Virus record (IMG/VR): IMGVR_UViG_3300046028_005467 | Span: 1-38,238 of that record | Source of the DNA: a virus | Length of the DNA: 38,238 nucleotides | Strand: one strand, 5' to 3' | Part shown: positions 27,534 to 36,254 of the stretch, one piece after another | How positions within the stretch are numbered: position 1 is the first letter of the stretch | How the letters are laid out: each line of letters starts with the position of its first letter | The notes under the pieces: generated by a model | Databases searched by the model: none | The model's input: only the letters and a program-made list of their open reading frames with translations | What the model was told of the DNA's origin: nothing | Position numbers and translations under genes: made by a program

Positions 27534-29623
27534 TTCCCGATAACGACGAGAAAGCCCTGACATACGTAGCGAAAGAGCCGAATGTAAACGCCCTGCGTCG
27601 TGCATACGAGAACACGCTTGCCGACCTAGAGCCCTACTTCCAGCAGTGTCGTCAGAGCTACGATGACCGCAATAACATCTGGCCGGGCAAAACACGCGAC
27701 CTTCGCAAGCATGGCTCGGATGCTTTCCCTTGGGAGGGTGCGTCTGATTCCGAGGCTCACGTCATTGATGAGCGGATCAACAGCTATGTCTCGCTTCTTA
27801 TGTCGTCCATGCAGCGGGCAAACATTCGCGCTTACCCCGTGGAGATGGGGGACATGGGCCGCGCCCGTGTTATCAGTTCGTTCCTGAAGTGGATGGTGAG
27901 CAGCTACATTCCCCGTTTTAAAAAAGAGATGGAGGCTTCGTGCAACCATCTGCTTGAGCGTGGCATTGCCATCACCTACGTTGGTTGGCAGCGCGAGGAC
28001 CGCACGTTCCTTCAGCGGCTTGACCTCAACCAGCTTGCCCAAATTGATCCTGCCTTGGCTACGGCGGTGCTGGAGGGGGCTGCTGATGACCAGATTATTG
28101 AGATGCTTAGGTCGGTGTACCCAACGGTGAATGACAAGCGGGCAAAGCAGGCGCTAAAGGATTTGCGTAAAGTGGGTGTTGCTGAGATTCCGGTGAGCCG
28201 TCGTCAGGTGGATGCCCCGCTTGTTCAGGCTCTTACGCCTGATGGCGATTTCTTTTTCCCGTCGTATGTCACCGATCCCCAGCGTGCTCCGTTCTGCTTT
28301 TGGCGAACCTACTTTACGGCCCAAGAGCTAAAGAACAAGGTTACAACCGAGGGTTGGGACGAGGAGTGGGTGGACTACGTTATTGACCATTACAAGGGCG
28401 TTAACGTAGACACCATTGGACAGGAAAACAACTCGCGCAAGACCCTCTTGTGGGACGACGTTGTTTACGAGGCCGACGAACTGGTTGAGGTGGTTTATGG
28501 CTACCAGCGTTTGATTGACCCGATTGACAATTCGGAAGGCATCTATTGCACGGTGTTCCACCGTGAGCTTTCGGCCAAGATGGGCGACGTTAAGCCCTAC
28601 GCCAAGTTTGAGCTGATGAACGGATACGAGGACTATCCCGTGGTGGTTACCCGTCTTAGCGAGGCTTCTAAGCGGGTCTATGACGTGCAGAGCATGTCCG
28701 ACATGCTGCGTGGCATCCAATGGCAGGTTAAGGTGGAGCGGGATAGCCGCATTGACCGTAACTCGATGGCTACCATGCCGCCGATTATGCACCCTGTTGG
28801 CAATGCCCCAAGCGATTGGGGTCCGGGCCGGTTTGTGCCATACCGCCGTGGTGGCGAGTTCCAGTTTGGACCGACCCCACAGTATAATCCTGGCTCCGTT
28901 GAGATGGAGCGCACCCTGATTGACGTAGCGGACAGGCTTGTTGGCCTGAGTGGAAACGATCCCCTGTCTGGCATCAAGCGTCAGTTTGTCTTGGACAAGT
29001 TCCTCACTCACGTTCAAGAGGTTATCAAGATGACCTTCCGTTGCTTCCAGCGGTTTGGTCCCAATCAGGTGTTTTTCCGGGTTACCGGCGTGCCCGATCC
29101 AATGCGTTTTGACAAGGGCGACCCTGATGAGAACTTTGATATTGTCATTGGGTATGACGTTCTAAACTCCGACCCAGAAACACAAGAGTCAAAGCTTAAC
29201 CAGCTTGTAAGCCTGATGCAGCTTGATCGCAATGGGCGCATTAATCCAGATACGCTGATTGACATTGCCGCCAATGCCATTGACCCGATTGCCGCTGATG
29301 CCATTCTTCAGCCTGTGGAGCAGGCGCAGCAGCAGGTGGTTAAGGGTGTTACGGACGACCTCACCAAAATCTTTGCTGGCATTGAAATGCCTGCCCGTCC
29401 CAACGGAGCGCAGATTGCGCTGCAAATCCTCCAGCAATATGCCCAGCAGCCTGATGTGGCCCAGCGTTTGCAGCAGGACGAGTCATTCCGTGGTCGCGTG
29501 GAAAAGTATGCCGCGCAATACACGTTCCAGATGCAACAGTCTCAAAACGCCCAGATTGGGCGCATTGGAACCCAGCCAGCGGCTATGGGCAATGTGAGCA
29601 CACAGGCAATGCCGCAGCAGTAA
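27530..29623 (+). CDS. Portal protein
   Basis: 697 residues. Features of podovirus portals: an N-terminal RQSYDDRNNIWPGKTRDLRK and DAFPWEGASDSEAHVID, a clip/stem region with helices (LIDVADRLVGLSGNDPLSGI), and a Gln/Ala-rich C-terminal barrel-like helix (EQAQQQVVKG, LQILQQYAQQPDVAQRLQQD). It forms the dodecameric vertex for DNA entry and tail attachment. It follows the terminase genes and precedes the scaffold, the usual order. Closer in size to P22-type (about 725) than T7-type (about 536) portals. Confidence 0.9.
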   Translation: MIPDNDEKALTYVAKEPNVNALRRAYENTLADLEPYFQQCRQSYDDRNNIWPGKTRDLRKHGSDAFPWEGASDSEAHVIDERINSYVSLLMSSMQRANIRAYPVEMGDMGRARVISSFLKWMVSSYIPRFKKEMEASCNHLLERGIAITYVGWQREDRTFLQRLDLNQLAQIDPALATAVLEGAADDQIIEMLRSVYPTVNDKRAKQALKDLRKVGVAEIPVSRRQVDAPLVQALTPDGDFFFPSYVTDPQRAPFCFWRTYFTAQELKNKVTTEGWDEEWVDYVIDHYKGVNVDTIGQENNSRKTLLWDDVVYEADELVEVVYGYQRLIDPIDNSEGIYCTVFHRELSAKMGDVKPYAKFELMNGYEDYPVVVTRLSEASKRVYDVQSMSDMLRGIQWQVKVERDSRIDRNSMATMPPIMHPVGNAPSDWGPGRFVPYRRGGEFQFGPTPQYNPGSVEMERTLIDVADRLVGLSGNDPLSGIKRQFVLDKFLTHVQEVIKMTFRCFQRFGPNQVFFRVTGVPDPMRFDKGDPDENFDIVIGYDVLNSDPETQESKLNQLVSLMQLDRNGRINPDTLIDIAANAIDPIAADAILQPVEQAQQQVVKGVTDDLTKIFAGIEMPARPNGAQIALQILQQYAQQPDVAQRLQQDESFRGRVEKYAAQYTFQMQQSQNAQIGRIGTQPAAMGNVSTQAMPQQ

Positions 29624-29626
29624 ATT

Positions 29627-29848
29627 ATGGCACTAGAAAAATCGTTGGATCATTTGTCTCACGTTTCGCAGTTTGCGGACTTTTTGCAATCGGTTAGCGA
29701 GGAACGCGAGGCTTGCATCTCCGCATTGTTCAATGCCCCGTCTGAGAAGATGCAGCAAATTGCAGGGCAAATCTTGGCGTACGACCAAATCCTGAAGATG
29801 TGCAATGCGGAAGACATCCTGTTCAGGAAGCGTCAAAGCAGCCAATAA
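29627..29848 (+). CDS. Small helical protein, 73 aa
   Basis: Helical throughout (LSHVSQFADFLQSVSEEREA, KMQQIAGQILAYDQILKMCN), three bases after the portal stop. It may be a portal-scaffold assembly helper; unassigned. Confidence 0.6.
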   Translation: MALEKSLDHLSHVSQFADFLQSVSEEREACISALFNAPSEKMQQIAGQILAYDQILKMCNAEDILFRKRQSSQ

Positions 29849-29857
29849 AGTGTTTTT

Positions 29858-29885
29858 TTGATGCACCAAAAAGGTGCGTTATAAT
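29858..29885 (+). promoter_or_regulatory. Sigma-70-like promoter before the scaffold/capsid genes
   Basis: TTGATG, 16 bp, TATAAT; the only plus-strand site here with a plausible -35. A GCACC/GGTGC hairpin lies between the boxes and could bind a regulator. The predicted start is about 35 bases before the scaffold ATG (29926). It fits strong late expression of scaffold and capsid. Confidence 0.6.
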
Positions 29886-29925
29886 GCTACATCGCAACCG
29901 CTCCGGCGAATAGAGGGCGCGAACT

Positions 29926-31074
29926 ATGTCTAATGAAGTCCAATCACCCAACGCTGCGGGTGTTAAAAATGCAGTGGAACAGTCAGATAACATTGCTGTT
30001 GGTATGTATGCACACCAACGCAAAGCGGCCAAGGCGGGAGTTATCGGAGAGCCTAAGATTGGCTCCGAGGTGATTAACGCCAAGGTTATACAACCGGTAA
30101 CAAAGCAGGAAGTTGAGGAAAATCGTTCGCAGGAAGTTCCTGAGAACGAGACAAGGAACGCCCCCAAAGCGGAGAGCGTTACCGAGTCCGAACAGCAACC
30201 CGCCGAGGAGTCGGATGTTCTTTCAAAGTCAAACAAGGAAATCGATCTAGAGTCTATGTCAGAGCAGGATTTGCGCGAACTAGCTGAAAAGCTGGGCAGT
30301 CGCGCAGTAGCCCGATTCGGTGAGCTTACCGCAAAACGGAAGCAGGCCGAGGAACAGCTTAATGCTTTGAAGCAAGAACTAGTTAAGCGGGATGCGCAGA
30401 AGGATCCACTGGAAACCAAGAAGATTGAAAACAATCCTTTTGGCGATATTGATACGGTGGAAAAACTTCAGGCCAAAGCCAAGGAAATAGACGAAGCCAT
30501 TGAGTGGGCAGAAGACATCTTGTGGGTTAATGAGCACCTCGGTGCTGAAGATATTGTAACCACCATTGATGGAAAGGATTATAGTAAGGCCCAGGTTCGT
30601 AAGGTTATGCGAGACTCTCAGAAGGCTCGCAAGGACTTCCTTCCCGCCCAACTTGCAGAGGTTAATGCCCGTCAGAATCGCGTTGCTGTTAAACAGCAGT
30701 TTTCGGATGCGATCAAGACAGAGCTTAACTGGATGCAGGGCGATGACAACGATGTGCGGAAACAGTATGAAATCCTGAAAGAGAGTCCCCTTCTCAAGCA
30801 GGCCATAAAATCTGTTCCCGATCTGGAGCCATACATGGAGTACATGGTGGCCCACGCAGCCAACTCGATTTACGGGCGCAAGCCTATTGTCGATTCAAAG
30901 CCGTCTGCGCGTCTTAGTCCTCCTTCAATGCAGGCAAGCAGCTCCGCCCAGAGCGAGCAGCCTGAGACACGCGCCGTCAAGGCCGTGAAAGACATTCAGC
31001 AACGGTTTAGCTCATCTGGTGCTACGACGGACTTTATTGCTCTCCGCGCCCTTCAACATTCTAAACGTAAGTAA
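29926..31074 (+). CDS. Scaffolding protein
   Basis: 382 residues, hydrophilic and highly charged: an acidic, disordered N-terminal part (EVEENRSQEVPENETRNAPK), a coiled coil around 105-160 (SEQDLRELAEKLGSRAVARF, EEQLNALKQELVKRD), further helices (TVEKLQAKAKEIDEAIEWAE) and a Ser-rich tail with a terminal basic helix (HSKRK) of the sort that binds coat protein. It is immediately upstream of the capsid gene, as usual for scaffolds that guide prohead assembly and then leave. Confidence 0.85.
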   Translation: MSNEVQSPNAAGVKNAVEQSDNIAVGMYAHQRKAAKAGVIGEPKIGSEVINAKVIQPVTKQEVEENRSQEVPENETRNAPKAESVTESEQQPAEESDVLSKSNKEIDLESMSEQDLRELAEKLGSRAVARFGELTAKRKQAEEQLNALKQELVKRDAQKDPLETKKIENNPFGDIDTVEKLQAKAKEIDEAIEWAEDILWVNEHLGAEDIVTTIDGKDYSKAQVRKVMRDSQKARKDFLPAQLAEVNARQNRVAVKQQFSDAIKTELNWMQGDDNDVRKQYEILKESPLLKQAIKSVPDLEPYMEYMVAHAANSIYGRKPIVDSKPSARLSPPSMQASSSAQSEQPETRAVKAVKDIQQRFSSSGATTDFIALRALQHSKRK

Positions 31075-31086
31075 TACTTATTCATC

Positions 31087-32070
31087 ATGGCTTTTTCTAA
31101 TACATTCGACACAACCAATCCCGGTTCTGGTGTCTCCAACCGTGAAGATCTCACGGACATCCTGACAATCCTCGCCCCCGAGGAAACACCCGTTCTGTCC
31201 TCGGCTCCCAAGAGCAAGGCCAGCGCGACATTCGTTGAGTGGACAGTTGACAGCCTCTCGTCCCCGGTTACAGCCGGTGTGGCGGAGGGTGCCGATGTCA
31301 CCTCTTTCACCGACAAGTTCAGCGGTCGCGCTCGTCTGGGCAATTACGTCCAGAAGTTCCGCCGCGACTTCATGGTTTCTGACCTTCAGAACGCCGTGGA
31401 TTCCGTTGGTCCCGCCAAGATTGCTCAGGCTGAGGCCAAGGCCGTCCGCGAGATTAAGCGTGACGTGGAAGCGACCCTGTGCTCCACAAATGACCGCTCG
31501 GCTGAGGACGGTGCTGGCACCGTTTACGGTCTGCGCGGCCTTGGTGACTGGATTGATTCGGCTGGCCCGTCGGACGTTCCGGCTGCCTACCGCACTCCTG
31601 CTGCCTCGATCCACGCTTCTGGTGCCCTCACCGAGAGCGCGTTCAATGACCTCATCACGTCGATCTATCGCGTGACTGGCACAACCAACAACCTCACCCT
31701 GGTTGCTGACACGGCCCTTCGCCGCGTCATTGCCGACTACGCTCGTACCTCTGGCAGCACCAACACGGTGTATCGTCAGGTTACACAGTCGGCTGACAGC
31801 AAGACCATCAAGCTCGCCGTCGAGATGTATGAGTCTGACCACGGCATGGTTAGCATTGTGAACATGAACCCGGATTGTGCGCCGGACACCACAAACAAAG
31901 ATACCGGCTACCTTGTCAACCCCGACTACTATGGTGTGGCGGAGCTGATCGGTCTCGGTTCTACACGCCTGCCTAACCTTGGTGGTGGCGAGCGTGGTTA
32001 TGTTGATACAACCCTCACGCTGCTGGTCAACCATCCGGGTGCCCACGGCAAAATCACAGCCCTCAGCTAA
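31087..32070 (+). CDS. Major capsid protein (SU10 / DUF5309-like)
   Basis: 327 residues. The N-terminal NREDLTDILTILAPEETPVL and SKASATFVEWTVDSL match SU10-type (DUF5309) major capsid proteins with the HK97 fold; the C-terminal half has the expected long beta/helix alternation and a LGSTRLPNLGGGERGYVDTT end. Codons are unusually C-ending (CTC, ATC, GTC), unlike most other genes of the phage, as expected for its most abundant protein. There is no Shine-Dalgarno; it lies 12 bases after the scaffold. Confidence 0.9.
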   Translation: MAFSNTFDTTNPGSGVSNREDLTDILTILAPEETPVLSSAPKSKASATFVEWTVDSLSSPVTAGVAEGADVTSFTDKFSGRARLGNYVQKFRRDFMVSDLQNAVDSVGPAKIAQAEAKAVREIKRDVEATLCSTNDRSAEDGAGTVYGLRGLGDWIDSAGPSDVPAAYRTPAASIHASGALTESAFNDLITSIYRVTGTTNNLTLVADTALRRVIADYARTSGSTNTVYRQVTQSADSKTIKLAVEMYESDHGMVSIVNMNPDCAPDTTNKDTGYLVNPDYYGVAELIGLGSTRLPNLGGGERGYVDTTLTLLVNHPGAHGKITALS

Positions 32071-32077
32071 TAATAAT

Positions 32078-32530
32078 ATGCCCCAACTCACAGTTAATGA
32101 GTCTGCTGGTACGCTTATCAACTATGTTGCTAAGTTGTCCCACACGGATCTGATTGCCATCGGTAACGGTGGTCAAAAGAACCTGTTCAAGCTCCCTGCC
32201 GGTTCCGGTGTTCTGTCCTGCGTCGTCTGGGAGAAGACAGCCATTGCTGGCTCGACTTCTCTCGTCATCGACGTTGGCACAACTCTGGCCGACCCGGACG
32301 AGTTCATTGATGCCCTTGACGTTGACGCCATGACCCTTCCCGTTGCCAACACTGGCGATGCGTTTGTTCAGGCGTCTGGTGAAACGACCATCAAGGGTGG
32401 CGTTCTGCCGGTCAAGATGGTTGCTACAGCGACAAATGTCGTCATTGAGGTGAACGATGCGGCTATTGCGTCTATCACTGATGGCGAGATTGTGATTGCC
32501 CTTCAGGTGATCGACTTCTCCCGCGTCTAA
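32078..32530 (+). CDS. Head decoration / stabilisation protein
   Basis: 150 residues from ATG 32078 (MPQLTVNESAGTLINYVAKL), seven bases after the capsid stop. All-beta (SGVLSCVVWEKTAIAGSTSL, VLPVKMVATATNVVIEVNDA). Small beta proteins in this place cement the mature capsid. It shares the C-ending codon bias of the capsid gene, indicating high expression, and a terminator follows. Family not identified. Confidence 0.75.
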   Translation: MPQLTVNESAGTLINYVAKLSHTDLIAIGNGGQKNLFKLPAGSGVLSCVVWEKTAIAGSTSLVIDVGTTLADPDEFIDALDVDAMTLPVANTGDAFVQASGETTIKGGVLPVKMVATATNVVIEVNDAAIASITDGEIVIALQVIDFSRV

Positions 32531-32544
32531 GGAGTTAGCAAGTC

Positions 32545-32553
32545 TGCTATAAT
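32545..32553 (+). promoter_or_regulatory. Extended -10 (TGcTATAAT) abutting a terminator
   Basis: Perfect TGn-TATAAT whose last base is directly followed by the GGGGCCACC hairpin. Any start (about 32560) would fall inside the hairpin, so a new transcript could escape the terminator that stops the capsid message. Confidence 0.5.
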
Positions 32554-32554
32554 G

Positions 32555-32584
32555 GGGGCCACCTATACGGGTGGCCCCTTTTTT
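32555..32584 (+). terminator. Intrinsic terminator after capsid/decoration genes
   Basis: GGGGCCACC (32555-32563) pairs with GGTGGCCCC (32570-32578), followed by six T. The ATG of the next gene comes immediately after the T tract. It separates the highly expressed head genes from the tail genes. Confidence 0.92.
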
Positions 32585-32893
32585 ATGGAGTTAATTACAT
32601 CGTTTCCAAAGTATTGTGACGGCCAGATTCATGATGCCCTGATTCGTGAGATCAACACTGGGATGCAGCTCAAAAAGGAAATAGAAAAGGAAAAGGAAAC
32701 CCAAGCTGCGGAACAGGCTAAATCACGGGTTCAGACCAAGGACTTGCCAGGTCTTGGACGCTGCATTGGAGTTATTCCTGAGTGGGAGTTCTTTCGGATG
32801 CAGCAGAAGTATGGTCACAAAGAAATCCATTCTAAAGGCTTTATGAAGTATTTTCAGAAGAAGTTTCCCCATCTTTCGCCCAATAAACTGTGA
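32585..32893 (+). CDS. Hypothetical protein, 102 aa
   Basis: It starts at ATG 32585, directly after the terminator T tract; an upstream in-frame ATG (32552) lies in the hairpin. A helical N-terminal half with a charged coil (KKEIEKEKETQAAEQAKSRV), then GLGRCIGVIPEWEFFRMQQK and KGFMKYFQKKFPHLSP, a conserved-looking C-terminal motif. It overlaps the adaptor gene by four bases (GTGA). Role unknown; perhaps head completion. Confidence 0.65.
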   Translation: MELITSFPKYCDGQIHDALIREINTGMQLKKEIEKEKETQAAEQAKSRVQTKDLPGLGRCIGVIPEWEFFRMQQKYGHKEIHSKGFMKYFQKKFPHLSPNKL

Positions 32894-33747
32894 CCAATAG
32901 AACCTACACCGACCTGTTTAGTTTGATTAGTTCGCTTTGCGGCGTTTCAAGTTTTACAAGCACCGAACAGATTAACATTTTGAACTTTGTAAACCGCCGT
33001 ATTCGGCAGGCTTACGGTTCTAGTCAGGTGTGGTCCCGTTACATTATTGGTGCGCAGGCGCGTCCCGCAACCAATGGGCTGATTGCCAGAACGTTTACGC
33101 CATCAAGCAAGTCAATTACATTGGCATCGCGCAGTGGCACAACGGTTACTGTTGTGTGCTCTGCCGCCGTGGACTTTGTTAGTGGAATGTATGTTACGGT
33201 TACTGGCCTGTCTGGCACGGTGAATCCCAATGGCACCTTTCAGGTTACGGGAGTGAACACTACAACGGTGGCCAATGACACGTTTACCTATGAGCTAACC
33301 ACCGGGACTGGTACAGAGACCTACTCGGGTGGCGGCACGGTTATTGCAGTGGCAATCCCCGACATTGAGTCGTTCAACCGCATTTGGGCAAACAACCCGC
33401 TAAATATTGTTTCTGCCAACGAGTACGAGTTTTATGTGGACTTCGATGGGGCGCGCGTTATTAACAATTACAGTAGCCTTGAGGGCTTTTGGGTTGGCTT
33501 TATCAAGGCGTCCGGTGTGCCATTTACGGTGAACTCGACGGACATCCCGGACGAGTTTTTCCAGTATGTGGCCCATGCGTCCTATGCTGACTTCCTGCGT
33601 ATGGATGGTCAGATTGAAAAGGCTATGGGAGAGGAGCAGGTTGCCCAGCAATACCTAGTGATAGAATTGGAGAAGGCAGGAACACAGAGGAACAACAACT
33701 CGCTTTACAGGCGAATTTCAACATACATCTCACGTCAGTCCCGTTAA
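32890..33747 (+). CDS. Head-tail adaptor-like protein with inserted beta module
   Basis: 285 residues, GTG start in the previous stop. The N-terminal helices (YTDLFSLISSLCGVSSFTST, NILNFVNRRIRQAYGS) and C-terminal helices (DEFFQYVAHASYADFLRMDG, QYLVIELEKAGTQ) are typical of podovirus adaptor/tail-tube A proteins (gp4/gp11 type). Residues about 78-150 are an inserted beta module (TVTVVCSAAVDFVSGMYVTV...NGTFQVTGVNTTTV) like those in the hub protein at 357. It follows the capsid genes as expected. Confidence 0.75.
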   Translation: MTNRTYTDLFSLISSLCGVSSFTSTEQINILNFVNRRIRQAYGSSQVWSRYIIGAQARPATNGLIARTFTPSSKSITLASRSGTTVTVVCSAAVDFVSGMYVTVTGLSGTVNPNGTFQVTGVNTTTVANDTFTYELTTGTGTETYSGGGTVIAVAIPDIESFNRIWANNPLNIVSANEYEFYVDFDGARVINNYSSLEGFWVGFIKASGVPFTVNSTDIPDEFFQYVAHASYADFLRMDGQIEKAMGEEQVAQQYLVIELEKAGTQRNNNSLYRRISTYISRQSR

Positions 33748-33750
33748 TTT

Positions 33751-34065
33751 ATGGCTAATACATTTTCAGTTAATCTTTATCCAGTCCCGACGCCGGGAGA
33801 TGCCGACCAGCGGCTTACCGTATCAACCGCAGCCGTGAGCTTTGCGTCAGCGTTCTACAACGAGAACACCAAGTTTGTTTTTGTTGATGTGCAGGGCGCG
33901 GACATTATGGTTACGTTTGATGGCTCTGCCCCTACGTCAACAAACGGGCACCTGTTTAAGAGCGGGTACATGGATTTTTGGTCTGCCCGCCAAGCTGACG
34001 CCGCCAAGATGATCCGCGCTGCCAGCACCGATGCGGCTGTGCAGGCTTCACCCTTTACCGTCTAA
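33751..34065 (+). CDS. Small virion-type beta protein A, 104 aa
   Basis: All-beta: FVFVDVQGADIMVTFDGSAP, TNGHLFKSG, WSARQADAAKMIRAA. Paralogous to the next gene (G[AC]D[IM][MR]VT[FI]DG[SG]AP...GHLFK[SD]G). It lies between adaptor and fibre genes, so probably a minor virion or tail component. Family unknown. Confidence 0.65.
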   Translation: MANTFSVNLYPVPTPGDADQRLTVSTAAVSFASAFYNENTKFVFVDVQGADIMVTFDGSAPTSTNGHLFKSGYMDFWSARQADAAKMIRAASTDAAVQASPFTV

Positions 34066-34069
34066 CATT

Positions 34070-34390
34070 ATGGCTAATTCAAGAATTGTTAATGGACCGA
34101 TGCAGGTGTTTCCCGCCTCTGGGGTAGGCGACAGGACGCTGGCTGTTAATGCAACACCTTCTAATTTTATTGTGGCGGCGCTTGATTCTAACACCAGCCA
34201 TGTTTATTGGAGCCTAGAGGGTTGCGATATGCGCGTTACGATTGATGGTGGTGCGCCTACGGCTGGGACTGGGCATCTTTTTAAGGATGGAAACTCTGGC
34301 ATTTGGAGTCGTGCGTGGGCTACGGCTGCCAAGGTGATAGCGGTGTCTGGCAGCGGCACACTTACAATCAGCGAACTTAACTACGCCTAA
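34070..34390 (+). CDS. Small virion-type beta protein B, 106 aa
   Basis: It starts at ATG 34070 (MANSRIVNGPMQVFPASGVG), five bases after the stop of its paralogue. It shares GCDMRVTIDGGAPTAGTGHL and WSRAWATAAKVIAVSGSG with protein A at moderate divergence, so an old tandem duplication. It ends two bases before the fibre gene. Confidence 0.65.
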   Translation: MANSRIVNGPMQVFPASGVGDRTLAVNATPSNFIVAALDSNTSHVYWSLEGCDMRVTIDGGAPTAGTGHLFKDGNSGIWSRAWATAAKVIAVSGSGTLTISELNYA

Positions 34391-34391
34391 T

Positions 34392-36086
34392 ATGTCTGGA
34401 ATCTTTGACCAAGTAATCAACTACGCACCTCCCAGCCTGCTTTCTGGTACGGTGACGTACAAGGGGACATGGAGTGCTGCTACGAACACCCCAACCCTAG
34501 CGAATCCGCCCGCTTCAATTACCAATGGAAATTACTATGTAGTTGATACGGCTGGCACGCAGTTTACTTTGTCATTTAACATTGGTGATTGGATTATCAG
34601 CAATGGAGCGGCTTGGGAGAAGGTGGACAATACGGACGCTGTTTCTAGCGTATTTGGGCGCATGGGTGCGGTGGTTGGTGTAAGCACAGATTATAGTGCG
34701 GTGGGCATTACAAACACTGCGCTTGGCGCAAGCAATCCTTCCACTGTTGCGGCCACTACAATTACGGCCAGCAGCACGATTGCGGCAACGGGTGCGGTGA
34801 CGGGTTCAAATCTTAGCGGTACAAATACAGGAGACCAGACAATAACTCTGACTGGTGGGGTTACGGGTAGCGGCACAGGCTCATTTGCGGCCACCGTAGT
34901 AACCAACGCCAACCTGACCGGCGCGGTTACCTCGACCGGGAACGCAACGTCGCTTGGCAGTTTCTCTTCCGCTAATCTCGCGGGCGCTTTGACCGATGAG
35001 ACCGGATCCGGCGCGGCGGTGTTTGCAACCAGTCCGACGCTTGTTACGCCTGCGCTAGGTGCAGCTACCGCAACCTCCATCAACGGCGTTACGGTTACCG
35101 GCACAAGCACGCCCGCGCTTTCGGTGACCGGAACGACGGCGGTCAGCGGGACCAACACCGGCGATCAGACGACGATCACGGGCAATGCCGGGACCGCGAC
35201 GATCTTGGAGACTGCGCGGAACATTAACGGCGTCAGTTTCAACGGGTCGGCTGATATTACGGTTGCAGCAGCGGCTGGAACGCTGACGGGCGCAACCCTT
35301 GCGGCTGGCGTTACGGCGTCCTCGCTGACCTCGCTGGGGACAATTGCCAGCCTTACGGCTACGGCTCTCACAGTAAACGACAACACGACGCTGGGCAGCA
35401 GCAACGCGGACACGGTCAATTTCAACGCTCGGGTGGCAAGCGACATCGACCCAGCAACTGACAACACCTACGACCTTGGAAGAACAGGGCATGAGTGGCG
35501 CAATTTGAACATCGACGGGACCGCGAACATTGATTCGCTCGTTGCGGATACGGCGGACATCGACGGCGGGACGATTGACGCAACGGCTATCGGCGCAACG
35601 ACCCCGAGCACCGGCGCGTTTACGACGTTGTCGAGCACGGGCCAACTCAGCGGTAAAGGCACTTCTACCAACGACAACGCGGCGGCTGGTTTTATTGGGG
35701 AGTATGTTGAGAGTGTAATTGCGTCTGCTTCTGCTGTTTCCCTTACCACAAATACCGCCGCAAATGTTACCTCCATTAGCTTAACCGCTGGCGACTGGGA
35801 CGTCGATTTAATGACCTATTTTGTTCAGGCGGCAACTACAACCATTTCCGTTCTTATAACTGGTTCAAACTCAACTTCGGCTACGCTTCCAACACTTGAC
35901 AGCCAACAGCGGGCTGAGTGGGACGGCGAAAACCTTACACACAATCGGGTTAGGCGAACTCTGAATCCTCGGACGGTGCGTTTTTCACTAGCGAGCACAA
36001 CCACCATTTACCTTATTGTATACGCGGAGTTTGGCGTTTCTACGATGACCGCGTTTGGAACCATTCGTGCTCGTCGCGTCCGGTAA
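34392..36086 (+). CDS. Tail fibre protein
   Basis: 564 residues. The N-terminal module (GTVTYKGTWSAATNTPTLAN, NGNYYVVDTAGTQFTLSFNI, IGDWIISNGAAWEKVDNTDA) is a carbohydrate-binding-like beta module often found in phage fibres. The shaft (about 90-430) is Thr/Gly/Ala-rich with NTGDQT repeats and ATGAVTGSNLSG-type pseudo-repeats. The C-terminal head (GEYVESVIASASAVSLTTNT... FGTIRARRVR) resembles the smaller fibre's head. The shaft from about base 34,920 to 35,660 is CpG-rich with different codon choice, suggesting recombination. Confidence 0.85.
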   Translation: MSGIFDQVINYAPPSLLSGTVTYKGTWSAATNTPTLANPPASITNGNYYVVDTAGTQFTLSFNIGDWIISNGAAWEKVDNTDAVSSVFGRMGAVVGVSTDYSAVGITNTALGASNPSTVAATTITASSTIAATGAVTGSNLSGTNTGDQTITLTGGVTGSGTGSFAATVVTNANLTGAVTSTGNATSLGSFSSANLAGALTDETGSGAAVFATSPTLVTPALGAATATSINGVTVTGTSTPALSVTGTTAVSGTNTGDQTTITGNAGTATILETARNINGVSFNGSADITVAAAAGTLTGATLAAGVTASSLTSLGTIASLTATALTVNDNTTLGSSNADTVNFNARVASDIDPATDNTYDLGRTGHEWRNLNIDGTANIDSLVADTADIDGGTIDATAIGATTPSTGAFTTLSSTGQLSGKGTSTNDNAAAGFIGEYVESVIASASAVSLTTNTAANVTSISLTAGDWDVDLMTYFVQAATTTISVLITGSNSTSATLPTLDSQQRAEWDGENLTHNRVRRTLNPRTVRFSLASTTTIYLIVYAEFGVSTMTAFGTIRARRVR

Positions 36087-36098
36087 AGTGAAACTAAC

Positions 36099-36254
36099 AT
36101 GACCTCCCTCGACAAGCTCCAACAGCTCTACGCCGCCTCCCGCATCGCCGCTCTGAACGCCGACCAGCACGAAGCTCTCCGCAAATGGGCGTCCGAACTG
36201 GCCGAGGAGCTGAAGCCTAAGCCTGCCGCCGATGTCATCGAGAAATCAGCCTGA
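36099..36254 (+). CDS. Small helical protein, 51 aa
   Basis: MTSLDKLQQLYAASRIAALN then ADQHEALRKWASELAEELKP: two helices and a Pro/Lys linker. C-ending codons as in the fibre shaft segment. It overlaps the next gene by 23 bases. It may be a fibre assembly factor; unassigned. Confidence 0.6.
   Translation: MTSLDKLQQLYAASRIAALNADQHEALRKWASELAEELKPKPAADVIEKSA

Noticed and set aside
31078-32121. Long minus-strand open frame (347 codons) opposite the capsid gene
   Set aside because: It mirrors the capsid gene; the C-ending codon bias of the real gene removes stops from the antisense frame. Composition is unlike any protein family.
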